Source: Novosphingobium huizhouense | GTDB lineage: Bacteria; Pseudomonadota; Alphaproteobacteria; Sphingomonadales; Sphingomonadaceae | Reading direction: 5' to 3' | Length of the DNA stretch: 64,000 nt | Assembly (NCBI RefSeq): GCF_020179475.1 | Contig: NZ_JAILXZ010000001.1 | Location: 1,488,001-1,552,000, forward strand | Part shown: positions 16,141 through 24,092 of the stretch, in pieces | How the letters are laid out: the number at the start of each line of letters is the position of its first letter | Numbering within the stretch: the first letter of the stretch is position 1 | Position numbers and translations under genes: made by a program | The notes under the pieces: generated by a model | Told to the model about the DNA's origin: nothing | What the model saw: the letters and a program-made list of their open reading frames with translations, nothing else | Databases searched by the model: none

Positions 16141-16841
16141 GCGCGCTGCCGCAGGTGCTGGTGGTCGACGACGAGGCCTCCATCCGCGCGCTGCTGGCGG
16201 GCGCGCTGCGCGGCGCGGGCTATGCGGTGGACGAGGCCGGCGATGCCCGCACCGCGATCGCCGCGCACCATGCCGGCGGCCATGCGCTGGTGCTGCTCGA
16301 CCTCGGCCTGCCCGACCGCGACGGGCTCGAGCTGGTGCCGCTGCTCAAGCGCGCGGGCGCGGCGGTGGTGGTGGTCTCGGCGCGCGACGCGGTGGCGGAG
16401 AAGGTCGCCGCGCTCGATCTCGGCGCGGACGACTATGTGACCAAGCCCTTCGACCCCGCCGAAGTGCTGGCGCGGGTGCGCACCGCGCTGCGCCACCGCG
16501 TCGCGCCCGCGGCGGCGACGAGCGTGGTGCATTTCGCCCGCGAATGCGCGATCGACCTCGTCGCGCGGCGGGTGACGCGGGGGGGAGAGGAGGTCCACCT
16601 AGCGCCGAAGGAATACGCGCTGCTTGCGCTGCTGGCGGCGCACAGCGGTAAGGTGCTGACCCATGCGCAATTGCTGCGCGAGATCTGGGGGCCGGGGCAC
16701 GAGGACGACGTCGAATACTTGCGCGTCGCGGCGCGCGGCATCCGGCGCAAGCTCGAGGACGCCGGGCAGGGCCAGTCGGCGCTGCGCAACGAACCGGGCG
16801 TGGGCTACCGGCTCGCGGTCCAGGACAAGTTGTCTCCGTGA
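16137..16841 (+). CDS. KdpE-like OmpR-family response regulator
   Basis: This is the partner of the preceding kinase; the ATGA overlap couples their translation. The receiver domain (residues 5-117) has the acidic pair DD at 11-12, phospho-acceptor Asp55 in LVLLDLGLPDRDG, and Lys103 in DDYVTKPFD. The OmpR/PhoB winged helix follows (about 135-230): HLAPKEYALLALLAAHSGKV, then LLREIWGPGHEDDVEYLRV, the latter typical of KdpE. It likely binds DNA, possibly the kup/kinase divergent region. That target is inference. Confidence 0.9.
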   Translation: MSALPQVLVVDDEASIRALLAGALRGAGYAVDEAGDARTAIAAHHAGGHALVLLDLGLPDRDGLELVPLLKRAGAAVVVVSARDAVAEKVAALDLGADDYVTKPFDPAEVLARVRTALRHRVAPAAATSVVHFARECAIDLVARRVTRGGEEVHLAPKEYALLALLAAHSGKVLTHAQLLREIWGPGHEDDVEYLRVAARGIRRKLEDAGQGQSALRNEPGVGYRLAVQDKLSP

Positions 16842-16905
16842 TGAGAGGTGACGCGCGCTCGCGACCAGCGCTCGGTGATGCGTCTGGGATCTGCCAGTCG
16901 ATGAT

Positions 16906-18525
16906 TCAGGGAACCGGCAGTTCCTTGACCGGGTCGAGCGCGACCGGGGCGGCGGTGCGCGGGGCGGCGGGATCGCGCAAGGCGCGCGCCGAGCCGCTGC
17001 CGAGCGGCAGGCGGTCGATTTCGCGCAGCAGCGGCGTGAGCAGCGGCACGTCGCCGCGGCGCTTCACCTTGTCGAAGTGCGTGGCCGGATCGTAGCGCGG
17101 CTCGTCGGGCAGCAGCCAGCCCTGTTCCAGCGCGCCCATCGCGGCGAGCACGCGCGCCTTGGCGACATAGGAGCTGGCGATGGCGCTGTTGTAGTTGCTG
17201 CGCGCGAGCAGCAGTTCGCGGGCGAGGTCGAGCACGTCGAGCGTGGTGCGCAGGCCCGCCTTTTCCTGGAGCAGCGCCCCGTCGTAGGCGCGGCGGGCGG
17301 ATTCGACCGCGCCGGCGAAGCGTTCGATCGCGGCGGTCTGCGCGGTCCAGTCGTCCCAGGCCGCGGCGAGCGTGGCGCGGTTTTCGCGCAGCGAGGCGTC
17401 GATCAGCCGCCAGTCGGCATCGTTGGCGGCGATGGCCTCGCCAACGCGGGCCTGGCGCAGCCCGCTTTCGTAGATCGGGCCCGACAGCACGACCTGGCCG
17501 GCGACGCTGCGCTGGTCCTGCCGGCCGGTCTGGTTGAAGAAGCTCGGCGGGCTCCACGAATTGGTATAGTCGGCCTGGCCCTTGAGGTCGACGCGCGGCA
17601 TCAGGTCGGCCTTGGCGGATTCGAGGCTGGCGCGGCTGACCTTCTCGCGCTCGGTCGCGGCGATCAGCACCGGGTTGTGGCCTTCGGCATAGGCGTAGGC
17701 GGCCTCGAGCGTCTCGACCGGCAGGCGCAGCGGGTTGGGCGCGGCGAGCGCCCCGGCGGGCGCGCCGATCATGCGCAGGAAGGTCGCCTCGCTCGCGGCG
17801 GCGTCGCGCTGCGCGGTGTAGACCTGGGCGCGGCCGAGTTCGACGCGGGTCTCGACCTGCTCGACGTCGGTCGAGGTCACCTCGCGGCGCTTGAGCCGGG
17901 CGCGGTTGTCGGACAGCTCGCGTTCGAGCGTGTCGAGGTTGTCGCGCGCGATGTCGACGCTGGCGCGGTCGCGCAGCAGCCCGACATAGGCCGAGATTGC
18001 ATCGAGCATGGCCTGCTGCTCGGTCGAGCGCATGACCTGGCGCTGGTAGCCGAGCTGGGCCATGGCGAAGCGTTCGGCGGCGGCGTTGCGGCCGAAGGTG
18101 AACAGCGGCTGGGTGAGGATCGCGGTGGCGGTGGCGCTGCGATAGGTGCCGTCGGACCAGCCGTTGCCCGGCGTGCGCGTGCCCGAACGGGTGATGCCGT
18201 AATCGACCTGGAAATCGAGCCGCGGCCCGAACGCGGCGCGCGCCTGGGGCACGCGGTAATCGACGCTGCGCACTGCCGCGCGCTGGGCGAGCAGGGTCGG
18301 GCTGGTCCAGTAGGCGAGCTTGAGCGCGTCGGGAAGCGCGGCGACGGGCGTTCCGGCGCGCGCCGCCTCGGCGACGTCGGCGGGCGTGCCGCCGGCCAGC
18401 TCGGGGGCATAGAGCAGCGGCCCGGCGGGCGCCGGATCGGCCGGGCCCATCGTCGCCTGCTCCTGCGCGGCGAGCGGACCCGCCCAGAGCGCGGCTCCGG
18501 CAAGCAGCAGGATGTTCGGCCGCAT
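16906..18525 (-). CDS. TolC-family outer membrane protein of a type I secretion system
   Basis: This is the outer membrane channel of the exporter, 539 residues. A Sec signal (MRPNILLLAGAALWAGPLAAQ) is followed by two OEP repeats. The first contains ALKLAYWTSPTLLAQRAAVR and ARAAFGPRLDFQVDYG, the second NPVLIAATEREKVSRASLES and KADLMPRVDLKGQADY, with long helical stretches between. About 80 C-terminal residues extend beyond the usual barrel-helix core. The start at 18525 was chosen for the signal peptide; longer readings of this frame would overlap the HlyD gene. It is last in the order ABC, HlyD, TolC, as in many RTX export operons. Confidence 0.92.
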   Translation of the reverse strand: MRPNILLLAGAALWAGPLAAQEQATMGPADPAPAGPLLYAPELAGGTPADVAEAARAGTPVAALPDALKLAYWTSPTLLAQRAAVRSVDYRVPQARAAFGPRLDFQVDYGITRSGTRTPGNGWSDGTYRSATATAILTQPLFTFGRNAAAERFAMAQLGYQRQVMRSTEQQAMLDAISAYVGLLRDRASVDIARDNLDTLERELSDNRARLKRREVTSTDVEQVETRVELGRAQVYTAQRDAAASEATFLRMIGAPAGALAAPNPLRLPVETLEAAYAYAEGHNPVLIAATEREKVSRASLESAKADLMPRVDLKGQADYTNSWSPPSFFNQTGRQDQRSVAGQVVLSGPIYESGLRQARVGEAIAANDADWRLIDASLRENRATLAAAWDDWTAQTAAIERFAGAVESARRAYDGALLQEKAGLRTTLDVLDLARELLLARSNYNSAIASSYVAKARVLAAMGALEQGWLLPDEPRYDPATHFDKVKRRGDVPLLTPLLREIDRLPLGSGSARALRDPAAPRTAAPVALDPVKELPVP

Positions 18526-18542
18526 TGCCCTCGTTCCCTTCT

Positions 18543-19889
18543 TCAATTGTCCCTGAAGGCCCGCATGAACTGGTCGCGCAGGGGCTTGGTCAGGTACGAC
18601 AGCATCGAGCGCTCGCCGGTCTCGATGTAGACTTCGGCGGGCATCCCGCTCTTGAGGTCGAGCCCTTCCTTGCGGACCTTGTCCTGTTCGACCGCGATGC
18701 GGACCATGTAGTACGAGGCCTTGGCCTCGGGGTTCTCGCTGCGGTCGGTCGCGACGTAGACCACCTTGCCCGGAATTTCGGGGGTGGCGGCGTGGTTGAA
18801 GGCGGTGAAGCGGACGCGGGCGTGCTGGCCCTGGATCACCTGGTCGATGTCGGCCGGGCTGATCATCGCCTCGACCACGAAGACGTCCTTGTCGGGCACG
18901 ATCTCCATGATCGGCTCGGCCGGGCGGATCACGTCGCCGATCGCGGCGAAGGCGATCTTCTCGACCGTGCCCGAATAGGGCGCGCGGATCTCGGTGCGCT
19001 CCTTCTGGTCGGTCGCGGCGACCGAGCGGACCTGCTGCTGGTTGAGCGCGGTGTTGACCTGGGCGAGGTCGGTGCCGGCCTGGACGCGACGGGTCTGGGC
19101 GAGCTGGATCGACTGCTCCTGCGCCTCGGTGATGCGGGCGCGGGCCTGGGCGATCTGCGACTGGAGCGAACCGACGTTGCCTTCGAGATCGACCGCGGTG
19201 CGTTCGAGCTGGTTCAGGCGGTTGATCGTGACCAGCTGCTTGTCCCACAGGTCCTTGACGCCCTGGCGCTCGGGCTCGATCAGCCGGCGCTGTTCGCGCA
19301 AGGCCGCGATCTGCGCCTCGAGCCCGCGGATCTCCTGGTTGTACTGCTGGACGCGGGCGGCGAGCTGGGCGCGGATCTGGCCTTCCTCGACCTGGCGCAG
19401 GCGGAACAGCTTTTCCTCGTCTGCCATCGCCTTGCGCGCGCTGTCGGTGTTGGCGCCGGTCAGCTCGGGCGGGAAGCGGATGCCGCCTTCGCCGAGCCGC
19501 TCGGCCTCGAGCCGGGCGCGCTGGGCGAGCAGCTGCTCGACGGTGAGGTTCGATAGCGAGGCATCGGTGCCGGTGACGCGGTCGTCGAGACGCAGCAGGA
19601 GCTGGCCTTCCCTGACGTGCTCGCCGTTGTGGACAAGGATCGCGTCGATCACCCCGCCGGTCGGGTGGGCGATGCGCTTGACCCGGCTTTCGACGCCGAC
19701 CTGGCCGCCGCCGATCACCGCGCCGCCGATCGGCACGACCGCGGCGAGCACGAACAGCACCACGAACAGGCCGCCGACCGCCATCAGCAGGCGCCGCAGC
19801 AGGACCGGCTGCGCCGCCTTCTCGGCGCCGTCCTCCCACAGCACGGGCAAGAGCATGCGGGCGGGATCGGTGGGAAGCTGGGCGTTCAT
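18543..19889 (-). CDS. HlyD-family periplasmic adaptor, type I secretion
   Basis: This membrane fusion protein links the ABC exporter to TolC (448 residues). There is one inner-membrane helix at about 35-55 (LLMAVGGLFVVLFVLAAVVP). A first lipoyl half follows (GGVIDAILVHNGEHVREGQL), then a long coiled coil at about 150-290 (QQYNQEIRGLEAQIAALREQ). The second lipoyl half contains IRAPYSGTVEKIAFAAIGDV and a beta-barrel domain (VVEAMISPADIDQVIQGQHA). It ends MPAEVYIETGERSMLSYLTK, the usual HlyD/PrtE C-terminus. Its ATG overlaps the ABC gene stop by ATGA, and the TolC gene starts 17 nt after its stop. Confidence 0.94.
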   Translation of the reverse strand: MNAQLPTDPARMLLPVLWEDGAEKAAQPVLLRRLLMAVGGLFVVLFVLAAVVPIGGAVIGGGQVGVESRVKRIAHPTGGVIDAILVHNGEHVREGQLLLRLDDRVTGTDASLSNLTVEQLLAQRARLEAERLGEGGIRFPPELTGANTDSARKAMADEEKLFRLRQVEEGQIRAQLAARVQQYNQEIRGLEAQIAALREQRRLIEPERQGVKDLWDKQLVTINRLNQLERTAVDLEGNVGSLQSQIAQARARITEAQEQSIQLAQTRRVQAGTDLAQVNTALNQQQVRSVAATDQKERTEIRAPYSGTVEKIAFAAIGDVIRPAEPIMEIVPDKDVFVVEAMISPADIDQVIQGQHARVRFTAFNHAATPEIPGKVVYVATDRSENPEAKASYYMVRIAVEQDKVRKEGLDLKSGMPAEVYIETGERSMLSYLTKPLRDQFMRAFRDN

Positions 19890-21634
19890 GCGGAAACTCC
19901 GGACGCCGCGGCATGGGCCGCCGCGTTGCCGCCGGGCTGGATGCGCGAGGCATCGGCGCCCTGCTGCAGGCGGGCGAGCACCGCGTCGCGCTCGCCGAAG
20001 TCGGCGATGCGGCCGCCCTGCATCAGCGCGACGTGGGTGGCGGGGCCGAGTGTCGCCGGGCGGTGGGTGATCATGATGACGATGCCGCCGCGCTGGCGCA
20101 TGGCCATCACCGCCTGGGCGAGCGCGGCGTCGCCCGCGGCGTCGAGGTTCGAGTTGGCTTCGTCGAGCACCAGCAGGAAGGGATTGCCGTAAAGCGCGCG
20201 GGCAAGGCCGACGCGCTGGCGCTGGCCGGCCGAAAGCTCGATCCCGCCGGCCGAGACCGGGGATTCGTAGCCATCGGGCATCGACAGGATCAGCTCGTGC
20301 ACGCCCGCCGCCTTGGCCGCGGCGACGACGCCTTCGGAGGTCGCGTCGGGATCGAAGCGGGCGATGTTCTGGCCGATCGTGCCGTCCATCAGGTCGACGA
20401 TCTGGGGCACGTAGCCGAAGAAGCTGCCGAGCGTTTCGGCGTCCCACTGGTCGAGCGTGGCGCCGTCGAGGCGGATTTCGCCGCGCTGGGGGCGCCAGAT
20501 GCCGAGGATCGCGCGCACCAGCGAGGTCTTGCCCGCCGCGCTCGGCCCGATGATCGCGAGCGCCTGGCCGGGGGTGAGCTGGAGCGAAACGCCCGAGACG
20601 GTGAAGCGCTGGGTGCCGGGCGGCGCCACCCAGACGTCGCGCAGGGAAAGCTCGCCCGAAGGGCGGCTGAGCTGGACTTCGCGCGGCGGCGGCTTGCGAT
20701 AGGCCGAGACCGCCTGGACCACGCGGCTCCAGCCGGCGCGCGCGGCGACGAGGCCGCGCCAGTTGGCGATCGCCTGGTCGACCGGCGCGAGCGCGCGGCC
20801 CGACAGCACCGAGGAGGCGAGGATCACGCCGCCGCTCGCCTTGCCGTCGATCACCAGCAGCGCGCCGACCGAAAGGATCAGCGATTGCAGCAACATGCGG
20901 AACATGCGGCTCGCCCCGCCGAGCCGCGCGACGGTGCGCGAGAGGTACGACTGCGCGCCGATGAAGCTGTCTTCCCAGCCCGAGGTGCGCGCGACGAGCC
21001 GCTCCTGCATGCCCATCGCCAGCGCGCTCTCGGCAAAGCGGATCTCGGCAAGCGCCGCGGCCGAGCGGCGGCCGGTGATGTTGGCAAGCTCACGCGAGCC
21101 GGCCATCGTGCGGCGGTTGGAGACCAGCGCCAGCGCGGTCATCACCACCACCCCGAACAGCGCGGTCAGGCCCAGCCACCAGTGCAGCGAGGTGAGCACG
21201 ATCAGGAACATGATGACCCACGGCAGGTCGATCAGCGCGATCGGCCCCTGGCCTGCGAGGAAGGTGTGGATCGAATCGAGGTCGCGGGTGAACTGCAGGC
21301 CGTCGCCCTTTTCCGGGCCGTTGCGCAAGGGGCGGGTGACGGTGGCGTAGTGGACCGCTTCGAACAGGTCGTCGTGGACGCCGTTGGCGACGCCGAGCAG
21401 CGCTTCGCTGCGGATCGCCTCGAAGATTGCCTGGAACGCATAGACCAGCACCAGCATCACGAACAGGCCGATCAGCGTCGGGATCGAGCGGCTCGGCAGC
21501 ACCGAATCGTAGACCAGCATCATGTAGGCCGAGCCTGCGAAGACCAGCACGTTGAGCAGCACGCTGGCCACGGCGACGAGGACCAGGCCCCCGCGATACC
21601 GGCTTATGAATAAGTTAAGAACCTGCCGATCCAC
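19886..21634 (-). CDS. Type I secretion ABC transporter (PrtD-like)
   Basis: This is the inner-membrane ABC exporter that powers one-step secretion of RTX-type proteins. GTG at 21634 is preceded by AAGGAAG about 9 nt upstream and gives 582 residues, the usual PrtD length. There is no N-terminal C39 peptidase domain, so substrates are expected to carry uncleaved C-terminal signals. The membrane domain (1-300) has PrtD-like motifs (FAGSAYMMLVYDSVLPSRSI near 32-51). In the ATPase, Walker A is GPSAAGKTS (363-371), the signature is ELSAGQRQRVGLARAL and Walker B is LLVLDEANSNLD. Upstream, 122 nt separate it from a sensor kinase gene on the same strand. Confidence 0.94.
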   Translation of the reverse strand: MDRQVLNLFISRYRGGLVLVAVASVLLNVLVFAGSAYMMLVYDSVLPSRSIPTLIGLFVMLVLVYAFQAIFEAIRSEALLGVANGVHDDLFEAVHYATVTRPLRNGPEKGDGLQFTRDLDSIHTFLAGQGPIALIDLPWVIMFLIVLTSLHWWLGLTALFGVVVMTALALVSNRRTMAGSRELANITGRRSAAALAEIRFAESALAMGMQERLVARTSGWEDSFIGAQSYLSRTVARLGGASRMFRMLLQSLILSVGALLVIDGKASGGVILASSVLSGRALAPVDQAIANWRGLVAARAGWSRVVQAVSAYRKPPPREVQLSRPSGELSLRDVWVAPPGTQRFTVSGVSLQLTPGQALAIIGPSAAGKTSLVRAILGIWRPQRGEIRLDGATLDQWDAETLGSFFGYVPQIVDLMDGTIGQNIARFDPDATSEGVVAAAKAAGVHELILSMPDGYESPVSAGGIELSAGQRQRVGLARALYGNPFLLVLDEANSNLDAAGDAALAQAVMAMRQRGGIVIMITHRPATLGPATHVALMQGGRIADFGERDAVLARLQQGADASRIQPGGNAAAHAAASGVSA

Positions 21635-21756
21635 GGTCTCGGACTTCCTTTGTTTTTGCCGGGCTAAAGCAATCGGGTTGCGGTCGCAAGGACGATCCCG
21701 GCAGGCGCGCCTCGCGCGGGAATGTTGCGCTGGAATGACGAACCGTTGCGCTGACG

Positions 21757-22749
21757 TCAGCGGGTCGGGGGCGGCCGGCGCGGGGCTGCGCCTTCGTCGA
21801 CCAGGCGCGCGCCCTCGATCATGATCTCGCACCACACGCCGCGGCGATCGAAGTTGAGTTCGACCGCATCGAGCCCGGGCTGGGGCGTCAGCAGCCGCGT
21901 GCCGATGCCTTCGCGGTTGCGCGGCGAAACCGGCGGCCCACCCTGTTCCTTCCACAGGATGTAGAGGCTGCGCCCGTCGACCGCGAGGAACCAGCTCAGT
22001 TCGACGAGGCCCCGCTCGTCGGACCAGGCGCCGTGCTTGATCGCGTTGGTGGCGAGTTCGTGGAGCGCCATGATCAGCGGAATGCACGAAGCGTCGGGCA
22101 GGAAGCAGGGCTCGCCCGCGATGCGCAACCGGTGGTCCTTGCCGAACGGGGTCAGCGTGCGCTCGGCGATCTCGGGCAGGCGGCCCTCGGTCTCGGTGCC
22201 GATGCGCAGGAGGTCGCTGGCCTGCGCCAGCCCTTCGAGTCGGCTGGAGAATTCGCGATAGAAATCAAGCGGGTTCTCCGCCTTGGGCCCGCGCGAGGCG
22301 AGCGCCTGGACGATCGTCAGCATGTTGCGCACGCGGTGCCGCAGCTCGCGGTTGAACCCTTCGGCCTGGAGGTGGAGCGCATCGAGCTCGCGCACCGCGC
22401 AGCGCAGCGAGGCCCCCGTCCCGAGGATCAGGCCGGCCGAGAAGCAGAACATGACGAAGAAGGCGATGCGCACCGGGTCGATCGTGGCGAACCACGCGCC
22501 GCCGCCGAACAGCCGCTGCGACACAACCGCGGCAAGGCACGAGAGCATCACCGCATAGCGCGTGTCGAGCAGCAGCGCGCCGATCAGGATGCTCGGCCAG
22601 TAGGTCAGGAACGGCAGCGAGCTGGTGCCTTGGTCGACCAGCGCGCGCAACGCGGTGGGCAGGGCGATCAGCAGGACGACCAGCAGCATCTGCTCGGCAG
22701 TGCCGCGCTGCCGGACCAGCGCCCGGCGGACGAGCCTCGCTCTGTTCAT
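21757..22749 (-). CDS. HWE/HisKA_2-type sensor histidine kinase
   Basis: This 330-residue membrane kinase starts at ATG 22749 with GGAG 8 nt upstream. Hydrophobic helices lie in the first ~130 residues (MLLVVLLIALPTALRALVDQ, IAFFVMFCFSAGLILGTG). The kinase box LRHRVRNMLTIVQALASRGP is the HisKA_2/HWE form common in alphaproteobacteria, with phospho-His in HRVRN. The N-box is ALHELATNAIKHGAWS, with an HWE-like ending. There is no partner regulator next to it, so phosphate may pass to an orphan single-domain regulator, as in the general stress response. It lies just upstream of the secretion operon. Confidence 0.85.
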   Translation of the reverse strand: MNRARLVRRALVRQRGTAEQMLLVVLLIALPTALRALVDQGTSSLPFLTYWPSILIGALLLDTRYAVMLSCLAAVVSQRLFGGGAWFATIDPVRIAFFVMFCFSAGLILGTGASLRCAVRELDALHLQAEGFNRELRHRVRNMLTIVQALASRGPKAENPLDFYREFSSRLEGLAQASDLLRIGTETEGRLPEIAERTLTPFGKDHRLRIAGEPCFLPDASCIPLIMALHELATNAIKHGAWSDERGLVELSWFLAVDGRSLYILWKEQGGPPVSPRNREGIGTRLLTPQPGLDAVELNFDRRGVWCEIMIEGARLVDEGAAPRRPPPTR

Positions 22750-22962
22750 CCCCTGTCTCCGGACTCGGTCTCGGCCTTGCCGGTTCGTCCGACAATCTGG
22801 TGCGCAACGGACCCTCCATGGACCCGTCACCGCGATATGACCAGTGGCGCAATGGCGAAAGGCTTGTCAATCGAACGACGGGCGGCGCGACGCGGTGGCG
22901 CGACGCGACGCGGTGGGCAGCGATTCGCACGCTATGGGGCGTGCCCGCGCGCGCGCGCCGCG

Positions 22963-23334
22963 TCAGGCGGCGCGGGGCAGGTTCATCGTGCGCGGCGGGG
23001 CAAGCCGCAGCGCATCGGCCAGCGCGATCACCGTGGCGACCGCCTGGGCTTCCTCGGGCGTCAGGCCGACGAAATCGGGGAGGAAGGCGCGGCAGGCCTG
23101 GATCAGGTTGCCGGGGTTGCGCTCGAGGTCGGAGCGGTACTGGTCGATCGTGGTGCAACCGTCGATATCGGACCAGACAAGTCCTTGCGGCGAGGGGCGT
23201 TCGTGAAACGCCCAGAGCGCGACGATCGCGCGCTCGACCGCGTCGCGCGCCTGTTCGGGCAGCGCGGCCCCGGATGCGCGGGCTTTCAGCCTCTGGCGAT
23301 AGCGGCGCTGCCGCTCGGCGTTGGTCATGGCCAT
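22963..23334 (-). CDS. Hypothetical protein with basic N-terminal helix (123 aa)
   Basis: The start MAMTNAERQRRYRQRLKAR is a basic helix seen at the N-terminus of several small phage- or recombinase-associated proteins. The rest is helical and acidic to neutral (ARDAVERAIVALWAFHERPS, LTPEEAQAVATVIALADALR). No catalytic motif or membrane segment is seen. DNA or RNA contact by the N-terminus is only a guess. It is a single gene between two kinase loci on the minus strand. Confidence 0.6.
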   Translation of the reverse strand: MAMTNAERQRRYRQRLKARASGAALPEQARDAVERAIVALWAFHERPSPQGLVWSDIDGCTTIDQYRSDLERNPGNLIQACRAFLPDFVGLTPEEAQAVATVIALADALRLAPPRTMNLPRAA

Positions 23335-23468
23335 GGTGGGCCGGTGTTAGGACGCAGGGCGCGAGGATTCGGTTAGCCCGCTGTTACGTGACTCTCCTGA
23401 GAGCGCCGGCAACGAAGCGGCAGCCGGTTCGGCCGCGCCCCCAGTCGGCCCCGTTCAGTCGCCCCCGT

Positions 23469-24092
23469 TCAATCTCCGGGATCGTTGATGGCGAGCAGCG
23501 CCAGCTCGGTGCGGTTCTCGATGCCCAGCTTCTGGTACATCGCGTGGAGATAGACCTTGACCGTGCCTTCGCCGATGTTGAGCTCGGCCCCGATGTCGCG
23601 ATTGCGCATGCCGCGCGCGACGAGCCGGGCGATCTTGCGCTCGCGCGGGTTGAGCCGGTCGAGCGGGCCCGCCTGGGGGCTGAGCGAGAGATCGAGCGCG
23701 CGCTGGAGGAAGATCGGCGCGATCGCCTTCTGCCCGCCGTGGACCTTCTCGAGCACATCGACCAGCTCGTCCTCGGCGCCGTCCTTCGAGACGATGCCGT
23801 CGACCCCCGCGCGCATCACCGACAGCAGCTGGCGGTCGTTGATTTCGGCGGTGAGCAGCACGATCGGCCGGCGGTCGCCGCGCGAACGCAGCACTTCGAG
23901 CGCCTCGACCCCGTTCATTCCCGGCATGTTGATGTCGAGCAGCACGATCGCCGGATCGTGCGTCTCGATCGCGGCGAGGGTTTCCTCGCCGCTCGCGGTG
24001 GCCGCGACGATCTGGAACGGCGTGCCGCGCAGCACGGCTTCGACGCCGGCGCGGATGAAACCATGGTCATCGGCTACGAGTACGGGAATCAT
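23469..24092 (-). CDS. NarL/LuxR-family response regulator
   Basis: This 207-residue regulator pairs with the kinase just upstream (ATGA overlap at 24089-24092). The receiver domain begins MIPVLVADDHGFIRAGVEAV with Asp53 in IVLLDINMPGMNG as phospho-acceptor. The LuxR helix-turn-helix is at about 143-205: LNPRERKIARLVARGMRNRD, then IGEGTVKVYLHAMYQKLGIE. A DNA-binding transcription factor is certain from this arrangement; targets are unknown. The divergent membrane-anchored LuxR gene at 26047 is a candidate. Confidence 0.93.
   Translation of the reverse strand: MIPVLVADDHGFIRAGVEAVLRGTPFQIVAATASGEETLAAIETHDPAIVLLDINMPGMNGVEALEVLRSRGDRRPIVLLTAEINDRQLLSVMRAGVDGIVSKDGAEDELVDVLEKVHGGQKAIAPIFLQRALDLSLSPQAGPLDRLNPRERKIARLVARGMRNRDIGAELNIGEGTVKVYLHAMYQKLGIENRTELALLAINDPGD

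Noticed and set aside
16842..16905. Terminator between convergent kdpE-like and TolC genes
   Set aside because: No stem followed by a T run could be found in either direction in this 64-nt gap.
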